Below, one piece after another: positions 51,351 to 59,770 of a stretch of 64,000 bases of DNA; the first letter of the stretch is position 1, and each line of letters begins with the position of its first letter. Position numbers and translations under genes: made by a program. Source of the stretch: JBGUVL01 sp964370395. GTDB taxonomy: Bacteria; Bacillota_I; Bacilli_A; Erysipelotrichales; Erysipelotrichaceae. The stretch covers positions 1-64,000 of the forward strand of contig CAYJIZ010000005.1 of NCBI GenBank assembly GCA_964370395.1, read 5' to 3'. The notes under the pieces are model-generated. The model saw only the letters and a list, made by a program, of their open reading frames with translations. It had not been told where the DNA came from and did not search any database.

Positions 51351-54300
51351 CTATTTCTTAAAATAATCGACACCGTTTTGGAAGATATCTTGTAGTTTTT
51401 CACCATAGATGTTTTTAAACAATCCATCTTCGTAACGTTCACTGTGTCCCATCTTTCCAAAAATTCTTCCATCCGCACTTGTGATACCTTCAATCGCATA
51501 ACTACTACCATTTAGATTGAATTGTCCATTCATTGTTGGATTTCCTTCTAAATCAACATATTGTGTCGCCACTTGTCCATTTTCAAATAATTGTTGCGCT
51601 ACTTCATCGCTCACAACAAATTTACCTTCTCCATGTGACATTGCGATATGGTGTACATCTTGTACATGAAAGCTTGCTAACCATGGTGACATATTACTTG
51701 TAACACGCGTGCTTGCGATATGTGAGATATGACGGTTAATGTTATTTCTAAATAACGTCGGTGAATCTTCACTCAATTTTTTAATGTCTCCATATGGCAA
51801 CAATCCTGACTTAATCAATGCTTGGAATCCATTACAAATACCAAGAATCAACCCATCGTTTGCCAACAATGTCTGCACTGCATTATTTACTAGTTCATTG
51901 CTTAATACATTCGCAATAAACTTACCACTTCCATCTGGTTCATCCCCACTTGAGAATCCACCTGGAATCATTAAGATTTGCGCATTGGCAATCTTTTCAC
52001 TTAATTCTTTTAGTGATCTTCTTGTCGCATCCACATTTAAGTTATTAAACACATAAATTTCTGCTTCTGCTCCAGCGCGTTCAAATGCTTGTTTGCAATC
52101 GTACTCACAGTTATTTCCTGGGAAAACAGGAATGATTACTTTTACTTTGTCTACGCTATTGCTCGCTTTCGCTTTGCTATCACTTTCAAAGGTTGGTGTT
52201 GAGATTGCTTTTTCATCATTATCCACTGTTGTTGGATAAATCGAAGCATATCTTTTTTCCCATGCTGCAATCGCATCGTCGATCGCAATGATTTGATCAT
52301 TGATGTGAAGAGTTTGGTCCACTGTTGTTTTTCCTAATGGAATAAAGTCAACCGCACCGATTTCACATGTTGATTCCACAACCATGCTACCAATACTTAA
52401 GGCATACAAATCTTCGTTTGTTGTTACTTTTACTCCGATTTTATTACCGAAACTCATTTTTGCTAATGCTTCTGATAACCCTCCAAATTTCAGTGTATAA
52501 GCACTGACAATCGTTTTGTTATCCACAAGTTCTTTCACTTTCTTAAAGTTATTACGTAAGCATTCATAGTTAGGTGTATAGTCATCGTTCACTTGGTGTT
52601 TCACCAAATACAAATAATGATCCATATCTTTTAAATCACTTGAAATAATGTTATCTACATTTTCCGTAGTAATCGCAAACGTAATTAATGTCGGTGGCAC
52701 TTTAATGTCTTTGTAAGTTCCACTCATACTATCTTTTCCACCAATTGCTGGTGTCTTAAATTCATTTTGTGCTTCAATTAACCCTAATAAAGCTTGGGTT
52801 GGTTTTCCCCATGCGCTTGCATCTTGGTTTAAACGCTCAAAATACTCTTGGCAAGTCAAACGTGCTTTTTCATAGCTACAACCACTCGCTACTAATTTCG
52901 CTAACGCTTCTACCACACTGTAAGCTCCTCCTAAATAAGGCGAATACAAACTCACTTCTGGGTGGTACCCATACGCCAATGCACTTGCTGTGTTCGTTGT
53001 TCCAAACACTGGCAATTTTTGTACACTCACTTCTTCTTCACTTAGTTGGTACTTCCCACCAAATGGCATAAGTACTGTACTTTTTCCAATCGTTGCATCA
53101 AACATTTCCACTAGTCCACGTTGTGATGCTACGTTTTCTTTTTGTAAGTTTGTAATGATATCGCATTTCTCACCACTTACAAATGGATTTTTCATCGTTT
53201 CTGTATAATCTTCAATCACAACATCTTGGCTTGTTCTCACCCCATTGGTATCCAAGAAAGAACGTGCAATATCCACAATCTTTTGTCCCTTGAATTCTAA
53301 TACCAAACGTGGTGACTCTGTTACTGTCGCAACAATTGTTGTTGCTAAGTTTTCTTCGTAAGCATATTGTTGGAATGCTTCGTAATCTTTTTCTTCAATA
53401 ACACAAGCCATACGTTCTTGTGATTCCGAAATAGCTAATTCTGTTCCATTTAATCCTGCATATTTTACTGGTACTTTATCTAAGTTCACATAAATCCCAT
53501 CGGCTAATTCACCAATCGCCACGCTCACTCCACCAGCTCCAAAGTCATTGCTTTTCTTAATTAGTTTTGTACATTCTGGGTTACGGAACAAACGTTGGAT
53601 ACGACGTTCCATCGGTGCGTTTCCTTTTTGTACTTCACTGCTACATTTCGTCAATGAAGTTTCGTTGTGTTCTTTACTAGAACCTGTTGCTCCACCAACT
53701 CCATCACGACCTGTTGCTCCACCTAGTAATACAACGATGTCACCAGCCTGTGGCTTTTTACGAATGACATTCGCTTTTGGTGCAGCCCCTACTACAGCTC
53801 CTACTTCCATACGTTTCGCAACATACCCTTCATTAAAAATTTCTTTTACATAGGTTGTCGCTAACCCAATTTGGTTACCATAAGAAGAATACCCATGTGC
53901 TGCCGTTTTCGAAATAATACTTTGCGCTAATTTATTAGGCATCGTTTGTTCCATCGGTTTTGTGATGTCTGCCGCTCCTGTAATACGCATTGCTTGGTAT
54001 ACATAGCTACGTCCTGAAAGCGGGTCACGAATGGCTCCCCCAATACACGTACTCGCTCCCCCAAATGGTTCGATTTCCGTAGGATGATTATGTGTTTCAT
54101 TTTTAAACATCAATAACCAATCTTCTTCTACCCCATTGACATCCACTTTAATTTCAATACTACACGCATTGATTTCATCACTGATTTCCATATCATCAAG
54201 ATATCCTTCTTTGCGTAAGTATTTTCCCCCGATTGTAGCCATATTCATTAACGTAATCGGTTTGTCTGGTTTGTTTGCTTTTTTGTGTAAGTCCAAAAAT

Positions 54301-55049
54301 AATTCATATGCTTCTTGAATCTTTTCACTAAACTTACCTTTTTCAATTGTCACATTCGACAATACCGTTTCAAATGTCGTATGACGACAGTGATCCGACC
54401 AATACGTATCCAATACTTTAATTTCCGTAATACTAGGATCACGCTTTTCTTCCTCTTTAAAGTACTTTTGAATAAAAGCAAGGTCTTGGTTAGTCATCGC
54501 CAATCCTTCTTTTTCACGGTACGCTTTGATTTCTTCTTCACTTAAGGTAATAAATCCATTTACTATTTCCACTGGTTCAATGTCCACATCTTCATTCAAC
54601 ACTAATACGCTTAAGTCTTTCTCACGCATTTCCACTGGATTAATTAAATATTTTTTTATCTTCAATACTTCTTCTTCGCTTACATTACCTTCTAACACAA
54701 CAATTCTTCCACTTTTCACAATCACATCTTGTTTGTTGTTTAAAAGCATCAAACACTCTTGTGCTGCATCGCTTCTTTGGTCAAATTGTCCCGGTAAGCT
54801 TTCGTAAGCAATGTATGTTTTGTTTACTAAATCAAGGTTATCGTATACTTCATCTGTGACTACTTCCGATAACACTTTTGTTTTTAATAGGACGATATCA
54901 CTTTCATCCGCATTAAAAATATCATACACATTGTAAAGAGTAACATCGCTTACTCCTTTGATTGCTAAATTAGTACGAATTTCTTGTAGTAGCGAAAAAC
55001 TCTCTACTTGGTAATCTTGTTTTTTATGTACATATACTCTTGTGTTCAT
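51351..55049 (-). CDS. purL: Single-chain phosphoribosylformylglycinamidine synthase (PurL-PurQ fusion)
   Basis: A 1232-aa large-type FGAM synthase (FGAR + Gln + ATP). The synthetase part contains ETHNHPTEIEPFGGASTCIGGAIRD and two PurM-like halves. The C-terminal class-I glutamine amidotransferase has LILGICNGFQALI (nucleophile Cys) and a MSHGEGKF motif. Bacillus splits this into PurS, PurQ and PurL; the fused form is usual in Clostridium-type Firmicutes, which supports the taxonomic guess. Confidence 0.97.
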   Translation of the reverse strand: MNTRVYVHKKQDYQVESFSLLQEIRTNLAIKGVSDVTLYNVYDIFNADESDIVLLKTKVLSEVVTDEVYDNLDLVNKTYIAYESLPGQFDQRSDAAQECLMLLNNKQDVIVKSGRIVVLEGNVSEEEVLKIKKYLINPVEMREKDLSVLVLNEDVDIEPVEIVNGFITLSEEEIKAYREKEGLAMTNQDLAFIQKYFKEEEKRDPSITEIKVLDTYWSDHCRHTTFETVLSNVTIEKGKFSEKIQEAYELFLDLHKKANKPDKPITLMNMATIGGKYLRKEGYLDDMEISDEINACSIEIKVDVNGVEEDWLLMFKNETHNHPTEIEPFGGASTCIGGAIRDPLSGRSYVYQAMRITGAADITKPMEQTMPNKLAQSIISKTAAHGYSSYGNQIGLATTYVKEIFNEGYVAKRMEVGAVVGAAPKANVIRKKPQAGDIVVLLGGATGRDGVGGATGSSKEHNETSLTKCSSEVQKGNAPMERRIQRLFRNPECTKLIKKSNDFGAGGVSVAIGELADGIYVNLDKVPVKYAGLNGTELAISESQERMACVIEEKDYEAFQQYAYEENLATTIVATVTESPRLVLEFKGQKIVDIARSFLDTNGVRTSQDVVIEDYTETMKNPFVSGEKCDIITNLQKENVASQRGLVEMFDATIGKSTVLMPFGGKYQLSEEEVSVQKLPVFGTTNTASALAYGYHPEVSLYSPYLGGAYSVVEALAKLVASGCSYEKARLTCQEYFERLNQDASAWGKPTQALLGLIEAQNEFKTPAIGGKDSMSGTYKDIKVPPTLITFAITTENVDNIISSDLKDMDHYLYLVKHQVNDDYTPNYECLRNNFKKVKELVDNKTIVSAYTLKFGGLSEALAKMSFGNKIGVKVTTNEDLYALSIGSMVVESTCEIGAVDFIPLGKTTVDQTLHINDQIIAIDDAIAAWEKRYASIYPTTVDNDEKAISTPTFESDSKAKASNSVDKVKVIIPVFPGNNCEYDCKQAFERAGAEAEIYVFNNLNVDATRRSLKELSEKIANAQILMIPGGFSSGDEPDGSGKFIANVLSNELVNNAVQTLLANDGLILGICNGFQALIKSGLLPYGDIKKLSEDSPTLFRNNINRHISHIASTRVTSNMSPWLASFHVQDVHHIAMSHGEGKFVVSDEVAQQLFENGQVATQYVDLEGNPTMNGQFNLNGSSYAIEGITSADGRIFGKMGHSERYEDGLFKNIYGEKLQDIFQNGVDYFKK

Positions 55050-55057
55050 CGTATCTA

Positions 55058-55555
55058 CTATTTCCCTTCGTAAGTTTCAATAAATGTGTCTTCCATAATT
55101 TTAGCGGCCATACTCTTTTTGTATTCCACCATTTTTTGTGCCATCGCTTCATCGCTAGTCGCAATAATCTGAGCCGCTAAAATAGCTGCATTCGCTGCTC
55201 CTGCTTTCCCAATTGCCACTGTAGCAACAGGAATTCCTTTTGGCATTTGCACTGTTGATAATAACGAATCCATACCACCCAATGCACTTGTTTGAATAGG
55301 AACACCAATGACTGGCAACGTTGTATTTCCCGCAACCACACCAGCTAAATGCGCTGCGCCTCCTGCTGCTGCAATACAAACTTTTACACCACGATCTTTT
55401 AATGTAGTCGCAAACTCATGTGCCTCTACTGGCGTACGATGTGCACTTAATACGCGCACCTCATAAGAAATGCCAAATTCTTTTAACACTTCGCAAGTGT
55501 TTTCCATGACTGGAAGGTCACTTTTACTACCCATAACAATACTTACTAGACTCAT
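55058..55555 (-). CDS. purE: N5-carboxyaminoimidazole ribonucleotide mutase
   Basis: A 165-aa PurE: VSIVMGSKSDLPVMENTCEVL, VRVLSAHRTPVEAHEFA and AAAGGAAHLAGVVAGNTTLPVIGVPI. First structural gene of the operon. The class II residue pattern (no PurK needed) versus class I was not resolved; purK is absent from this window. Confidence 0.97.
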   Translation of the reverse strand: MSLVSIVMGSKSDLPVMENTCEVLKEFGISYEVRVLSAHRTPVEAHEFATTLKDRGVKVCIAAAGGAAHLAGVVAGNTTLPVIGVPIQTSALGGMDSLLSTVQMPKGIPVATVAIGKAGAANAAILAAQIIATSDEAMAQKMVEYKKSMAAKIMEDTFIETYEGK

Positions 55556-55569
55556 ATTTCGCTCCTCCT

Positions 55570-55613
55570 AAAATAAAAAATTCGTAGTGAAAATGCACTC
55601 ATGCCCCACTACG
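55570..55613 (-). terminator. Attenuator-like terminator between leader ORF and purE
   Basis: Minus strand CGTAGTG...CACTACG with an inner GCA-TGAG-TGC stem, followed by AATTTTTTATTTT. The stop codon of the 20-aa leader ORF lies inside the 5' arm of the stem. Confidence 0.65.
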
Positions 55614-55671
55614 CTATTGCCGTATTCTTTTGTACTTTGTAAGAATGATATTCAAAAATAAAAATGTTCAT
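55609..55671 (-). CDS. 20-aa leader peptide upstream of purE
   Basis: A 21-codon frame (ATG at 55671, TAG ending at 55609) encoding MNIFIFEYHSYKVQKNTAIA. A strong TAGGAGGGT ribosome site lies ~9 bp upstream. It sits between the guanine riboswitch terminator and purE, and its stop is embedded in a second terminator hairpin, as in translational attenuators. Expression is unproven. Confidence 0.5.
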   Translation of the reverse strand: MNIFIFEYHSYKVQKNTAIA

Positions 55672-55686
55672 TTCACTTACCCTCCT

Positions 55687-55743
55687 ACAAATAAAAAAAG
55701 CGTTCATACTTTCATATCATCTATGAAGATAAGATTACCGCTT
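55687..55743 (-). terminator. Riboswitch-controlled terminator of the pur operon
   Basis: Minus strand AAGCG (3' half of aptamer P1) can pair instead with CGCTT followed by TTTTT, with an inner TTCATA-GATGA-TATGAA stem. This is mutually exclusive with aptamer P1, so guanine binding probably changes termination. Confidence 0.75.
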
Positions 55744-55807
55744 GTAGTCCAGCAATATGGCGCTGGGTAGAAACTTGTCGACCATCTCACGACGATTATA
55801 CAAACGC
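55739..55807 (-). promoter_or_regulatory. Guanine-class purine riboswitch aptamer
   Basis: Minus strand GCGTTTGTATAATCG...GATGGTC...AAGTTTCTACC...GGACTACAAGCG. P1 pairs the two ends; loops L2 and L3 and the core TATAATC, GTTTCTACC and GACTAC match the purine riboswitch consensus. The specificity base corresponding to C74 (in GACTAC) is C, indicating guanine or hypoxanthine rather than adenine. Confidence 0.95.
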
Positions 55808-55823
55808 TTTTTAATACATGATA

Positions 55824-55852
55824 ATAATACTAGATATGAACTTGTTTTTCAA
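55824..55852 (-). promoter_or_regulatory. Promoter of the pur operon
   Basis: Minus strand TTGAAA (55847-55852), 17 bp, TATTAT (55824-55829), ~15 bp before the aptamer. Confidence 0.75.
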
Positions 55853-55923
55853 TGTCTTTCAAAATTATTTTAAGAAGAAAACCCTTACTTTTTTGTCTTT
55901 TTAAGTTTTTTGTTTGTCGCTTT

Positions 55924-55965
55924 TAAAAAAGACCTCTATTTTTAAAAATAATAAGGTCTCTTTTA
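55924..55965 (-). terminator. Intrinsic terminator of the 125-aa gene
   Basis: Minus strand AGACCT...AGGTCT followed by TTTTTT. Confidence 0.75.
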
Positions 55966-55976
55966 ATGAAATTTAA

Positions 55977-56354
55977 TTATGCATTTCCATACTTTTTGAT
56001 AATTTTCTTAATAAAATCAATGACTTCATCCGCTTCTCGTAATTGCTCATGCCACTCCAATGAATTGCATTGGCTCGCCTCACCTTCGATGTACACATAG
56101 AGCTTACGTTCGTCTTTCATCACAATTTCCACACCGATGTAAACATCCTTAGGGAAAAACTGCATCGTCTGTAAGATGCGACTTACTACCACTTGGTGTG
56201 AGAAAGGCTCACTTCGCTCTGTATAATGACTATCTTCTGAGACGATTCTTGCTGATTTTATTTCCAAATACGAATACGTTCCAACACTTCCCTTATCAAT
56301 CGTGAAAGTCTTTTCCTCCTTATCAAATACAATGTGGCCAAAATTAATTTCCAT
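55977..56354 (-). CDS. Hypothetical protein
   Basis: A 125-aa soluble protein I do not recognise. It begins MEINFGHIVFDKEEKTFTI, contains a run of alternating beta-strand-like segments (VVVSRILQTMQFFPKDVYIGVEIVMKDERKLYVYIEG) and ends in a helix with EVIDFIKKIIKKYG. The pattern resembles small PH-like or DUF domains that bind phospholipid or protein. It has a ribosome site and its own terminator. No function proposed. Confidence 0.7.
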   Translation of the reverse strand: MEINFGHIVFDKEEKTFTIDKGSVGTYSYLEIKSARIVSEDSHYTERSEPFSHQVVVSRILQTMQFFPKDVYIGVEIVMKDERKLYVYIEGEASQCNSLEWHEQLREADEVIDFIKKIIKKYGNA

Positions 56355-56461
56355 GGTATTTCTCCTTGTTTTCTCTTGCTACTATCGTAACACAATTATG
56401 ATAAATGCAAATACAATCCCATCACTTTGGCATTTTCAGTCGTATTTTCGGTATTTTTAAA

Positions 56462-57733
56462 TCAATTATAAATCTTTTTATAAATTACCATATCGTTTTT
56501 CATCGCAAACTGTCGATCCAAATATTCATAGTACGCTCCTGGTGTAACAATTCCATTTAAGTTTAAAATGTCAAGTCCTGCACTACCTACGATATAGTCT
56601 GCCAACTGCACACAGTTGGTCTTTACGACAAAGTACGTTTTAAAACGTCCTTTTTTAAACTTATAAAAGCCCGTTTCTGGACAGCTTTGTTGCAAACGTG
56701 CAGCATAAGGCAAATCCTTTTCGTACTTCGGTACTTGCCATGGATACAACATCGTTTTGATTTCTTCCATCCGTTTTCGCACTTTTTCTTTTTGTTGCGC
56801 ATTCAACTTTAATCCATAACAAAACAGCGTCTTTTCACTATCCTTAATCACAAAAGGAATGTATTCCTCTTTGTAAGCATTAATTAAAACACCATCCCCG
56901 ATTAACTCTGCCCATCGCACACTTTCGCTATCGTAGTTTCCATACGATAAAAACTGATTATCAATACAGATATCAACATGACCTACTTTTCCAAACCCTT
57001 TGTTGCTGGCATGGATGAAAATCTCCACGTCTGCTTTTTCTTCGATTTTGTATTGTGAGAAATCACTACGAGCATCGATGACTTTTTGATCGCTAGGAAC
57101 CAAAAAAGCATTCACTTCATCTAAGACAAACTTCGGTAATAACGCTTGTAGAAAAATCGGTAAGGAAATACGAATGTGTCGTTTTAATTTGTCTTTGCGT
57201 GTATTTGGCAACAACTCTGAAATAAGATCTTTATAGTAGAAACAACCATAAATAATAAAATACACTGCAATTACATTCATGATGATGCCGATATGAATAT
57301 AAGGCAACAAACCTAGAAAGAAGGCAAACAACAAGTAACATATACTCGCAAACAATACTTTTAGTCGACCTTTTACCTTATCTTTGCGTAATAAGTAGTA
57401 ATTGATTCCATGTGACAATCCTAGTGCTAATACATAAAACCCAAAACAGTAGGCAAACAACGAGATGGGCATGTTAGGGAATATTAAAATGATGATACCT
57501 ATCGCCAAATGAAACAAAGCATTTGATATACGAATTGCTTTTTGTTTGTGTTCTTTGAGAGGTAATATGATTTGTCCCAATTTAAAAAGACCAACAACAA
57601 AAAAAGCAAATCCAAAAATATACACTAGTGCATCTAAAATAAGCGTTGATGTATTCAACACAAAGATACCAAGAGCGATAAACAAAGAACCGATCACAAA
57701 TAAGTTTAAACAATTTAATTTTTTCGTTTCCAC
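56462..57733 (-). CDS. HdeD/DUF308-like membrane protein fused to permuted papain-like domain
   Basis: A 423-aa protein. Residues ~8-170 form six membrane helices of the HdeD/DUF308 type. The C-terminal ~200 residues contain GKVGHVDICIDNQFLSYGNYD (His) and, later, VVKTNCVQLADYIVG (Cys), with a Leu-Asn-Gly segment after. His before Cys is the order of circularly permuted NlpC/P60-like (YiiX/DUF4105-like) thiol hydrolases. It may act on lipids or peptides at the membrane. Catalysis is inferred, not shown. Confidence 0.7.
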   Translation of the reverse strand: METKKLNCLNLFVIGSLFIALGIFVLNTSTLILDALVYIFGFAFFVVGLFKLGQIILPLKEHKQKAIRISNALFHLAIGIIILIFPNMPISLFAYCFGFYVLALGLSHGINYYLLRKDKVKGRLKVLFASICYLLFAFFLGLLPYIHIGIIMNVIAVYFIIYGCFYYKDLISELLPNTRKDKLKRHIRISLPIFLQALLPKFVLDEVNAFLVPSDQKVIDARSDFSQYKIEEKADVEIFIHASNKGFGKVGHVDICIDNQFLSYGNYDSESVRWAELIGDGVLINAYKEEYIPFVIKDSEKTLFCYGLKLNAQQKEKVRKRMEEIKTMLYPWQVPKYEKDLPYAARLQQSCPETGFYKFKKGRFKTYFVVKTNCVQLADYIVGSAGLDILNLNGIVTPGAYYEYLDRQFAMKNDMVIYKKIYN

Positions 57734-57828
57734 TTTGCTTACCCCCTTTTCATTATCTACTATTATAGCATTTTACGCATGCAATTCAAAAAAAGTCGAA
57801 TAGTACACATTTTTTTGAATTTTTGTGA

Positions 57829-57857
57829 TTGTTAGCACAAAAAAGGAGATTTATAAT
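57829..57857 (+). promoter_or_regulatory. Strong promoter upstream of the structured RNA
   Basis: TTGTTA (57829-57834), 17 bp, TATAAT (57852-57857). Nothing on the plus strand before the FMN riboswitch codes for protein. Confidence 0.75.
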
Positions 57858-57863
57858 AAAACC

Positions 57864-58240
57864 ATGGATGGCAGTAGGCAAAATATGCAAATACCAATAA
57901 CCAAAATCATTATGTCTTCAAAATTCTCCATATTTAGAATGTTGAGATGATACTGCCACTCCTTTCCTTTTATGCTTATGTCCTGCTTAAAGCTGGCTAA
58001 GTCTACCCAAAAATACTATTTCGAATGGACTCTTTTGGTTGGGCATAAGCGTTTCTTTCTAGTTCGAACTTAATAATTATTCCCTTAAATCCTTATTATT
58101 CGAACTTATGAAGAGAGGGATACTTATTAATTAATATGTAAACTATTCGTCTGTTGAATCTCTCTCTTCAACCTTTAAATTTCTTTTTAAAGTAAAAACA
58201 GTAACTTCAATACACCTGGAGTTACTGTTTTTACCTTTTA
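57864..58240 (+). ncRNA. Candidate ~375-nt structured non-coding RNA
   Basis: It starts at a consensus promoter and ends in an intrinsic terminator (AAAACAGTAACT...AGTTACTGTTTT, 58194-58232). Between them four stems can be drawn: TGGCAGTA/TACTGCCA (57869-57876 with 57951-57958); GCTTATGTCC/GGGCATAAGC (57974-57983 with 58041-58050); GTTCGAA/TTCGAAC plus TAATAA/TTATTA (58062-58105); GAAGAGAGGGAT/ATCTCTCTCTTC (58110-58121 with 58158-58169). Two stems carry wobble pairs that form only in the plus-strand RNA. It is not tmRNA, RNase P or SRP RNA by the hallmarks I know. Confidence 0.6.
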
Positions 58241-58247
58241 TTTGTTC

Positions 58248-58276
58248 TTGCATACCAATCTAATCTTGCGTATAAT
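58248..58276 (+). promoter_or_regulatory. Promoter of ribU
   Basis: TTGCAT (58248-58253), 17 bp, TATAAT (58271-58276), then the FMN aptamer. Confidence 0.75.
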
Positions 58277-58286
58277 AACAATGTAA

Positions 58287-58392
58287 TCTTCAGGGCAGGG
58301 TGTAATTCCCGACCGGCGGTAAACCCCGCGAACCGATAAGGTTGAACTGGTGCAATTCCAGTGGCGACAGTAAAGTCTGGATGAAAGAAGAA
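58287..58392 (+). promoter_or_regulatory. FMN riboswitch (RFN element)
   Basis: The RFN consensus is complete: TCTTCAGGGCAGGGTG, AATTCCCGACCGGCGGT, GCGAACCGAT, GGTGCAATTCCAG, GCGACAGT...AGTCTGGATGAAAGAAG, closed by pairing of the ends. It controls ribU through the terminator at 58414-58443. Confidence 0.97.
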
Positions 58393-58413
58393 GCTTATTC
58401 TTTTTTTGTAGAT

Positions 58414-58443
58414 ACCCTGAGTTTCATGACTCAGGATTTTTTT
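58414..58443 (+). terminator. FMN riboswitch terminator
   Basis: CCTGAGT-TTCATG-ACTCAGG followed by ATTTTTTT, ending 18 bp before ribU. Confidence 0.92.
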
Positions 58444-58460
58444 ATGAAAGGATAGAAAAA

Positions 58461-59051
58461 ATGAAAAACAAACAAAGTCAATTAATGATAAAATGTGCTA
58501 TGTTAGCTGCCTTAGCTGCAGTTGTCATGTTACTAAAAGCAAGTTTACCTTTTGTTCCACCATTTTACGAATTGGATTTAAGTGAAGTCATTGTCATGCT
58601 TGCTGGTTTTGCCTTGGGACCTGTAGCAGCGATTATTACAGAAGCGATGAAAATCCTATTAAATTTACTAATGGATGGAAGTGCGACAATGGGGGTAGGA
58701 GAATTCGCAAACTTTGTGATGGGATTGTCCTTTGTCTTACCTGCTAGTATTTACTACCAACGACACAAAACAAGAAAAGCCGCTGCCATCGGTATGGGAA
58801 TCGGTGTCATCAGCTTATGTATCGTTGCCTGTTTATTAAATTATTTTGTCTTACTACCGGTATACGCTTATTTCTTCAAGATGGATATACAAGCACTTGT
58901 GGAAATGGGAAGTGCCATCAATCCTGGAATCGATAATTTGTTTACCTTTATTGTAATCGGTGTATTACCATTCAACATTATCAAAGGTGTCTTATCTTCC
59001 ATTGTTGTTTACTTCACGTATAAAAAAGTAAGTCCAATCTTAAAAAAATAG
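58461..59051 (+). CDS. ribU: Riboflavin transporter RibU (ECF S component)
   Basis: A 196-aa membrane protein with about five to six helices that binds riboflavin and works with the shared ECF energising module (not in the window). FYELDLSEVIVMLAGFALGP is characteristic of RibU, and FANFVMGLSFVLPASIYY and GVLPFNIIKGVLSSIVV follow. Directly behind an FMN riboswitch, which confirms the substrate. One of two plus-strand genes. Confidence 0.95.
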   Translation: MKNKQSQLMIKCAMLAALAAVVMLLKASLPFVPPFYELDLSEVIVMLAGFALGPVAAIITEAMKILLNLLMDGSATMGVGEFANFVMGLSFVLPASIYYQRHKTRKAAAIGMGIGVISLCIVACLLNYFVLLPVYAYFFKMDIQALVEMGSAINPGIDNLFTFIVIGVLPFNIIKGVLSSIVVYFTYKKVSPILKK

Positions 59052-59072
59052 CGAATGTATCGCTATTTTTTT
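59044..59072. terminator. Bidirectional terminator between ribU and cytidylate-kinase-like gene
   Basis: AAATAGCGA-ATG-TATCGCTATTT-type hairpin (AATAGCGA/TCGCTATT) with A and T runs on the two sides, overlapping both stop codons. Confidence 0.85.
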
Positions 59073-59692
59073 ACGTCTCTTAACTGTACCATCTTTAAAA
59101 TCACTTCTGCAGCATCATCCAAAGATAAATGACTCGTGTTAATAATCATGTCATAATTACTCGCTTTACCCCAAATGCGATCACAAAAATAATTATAGTA
59201 TTTTGCACGTCGCATATCTACTTGCATCAAGCGCTCATTAATTCCTTCCACCGCTTCTCCATACTCGTTCACTGCTCTTTTTTTCTTATCCACTAAATTC
59301 GCTCTTACAAAAACATCGATAACATAAGGATCTTCGCGTAAAATATAATTACTACAACGCCCTACAATAACACAAGATTCTTGTGCTAGTTTTTTAATCA
59401 ACACTTCTTGTACACTTTGAATTTTTTGAATCACACTTAAGGTACCCAAATCACGCAAACTAGAAGCACCCACCTTAAACTCATCACCATCATTAAAATA
59501 GAAATTCGCAAATCCGACATTGGCATCCACCGATTTAAATAAAACAGGGTCCAAACCGCTCTCTTCTGCCAAATAACTTAATAGTTCCTTATCGTAAAAG
59601 GGAATGTTTAGTTTTTCCGCTAACAAACGTCCTACTTCTCTACCACCACTACCATATTCACGACTTATGGTAATCACAACTTTTTCATTCAT
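59063..59692 (-). CDS. Cytidylate kinase-like family protein
   Basis: The ATG at 59692 has GGAGG upstream; the frame continues further but without a ribosome site, so 209 aa. A P-loop-like N-terminus ITISREYGSGGREVGRLLAEKL is followed by IPFYDKELLSYLAEESG and VIVGRCSNYILR, the marks of the AAA-type cytidylate-kinase-like family (Cytidylate_kin2). True Cmk is shorter and different, so the nucleotide specificity is unclear. Confidence 0.85.
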   Translation of the reverse strand: MNEKVVITISREYGSGGREVGRLLAEKLNIPFYDKELLSYLAEESGLDPVLFKSVDANVGFANFYFNDGDEFKVGASSLRDLGTLSVIQKIQSVQEVLIKKLAQESCVIVGRCSNYILREDPYVIDVFVRANLVDKKKRAVNEYGEAVEGINERLMQVDMRRAKYYNYFCDRIWGKASNYDMIINTSHLSLDDAAEVILKMVQLRDVKK

Positions 59693-59743
59693 GACATACC
59701 TCCGTTCTTCTACTTTCATTATAGATGGTTTTCGCATAAAATA

Positions 59744-59764
59744 AAACACGCAATTTGCGTGTTT
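59744..59764 (-). terminator. Intrinsic terminator after prs
   Basis: Minus strand AAACACGC-AAATT-GCGTGTTT followed by TATTTT. Confidence 0.85.
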
Positions 59765-59770
59765 CACTTT

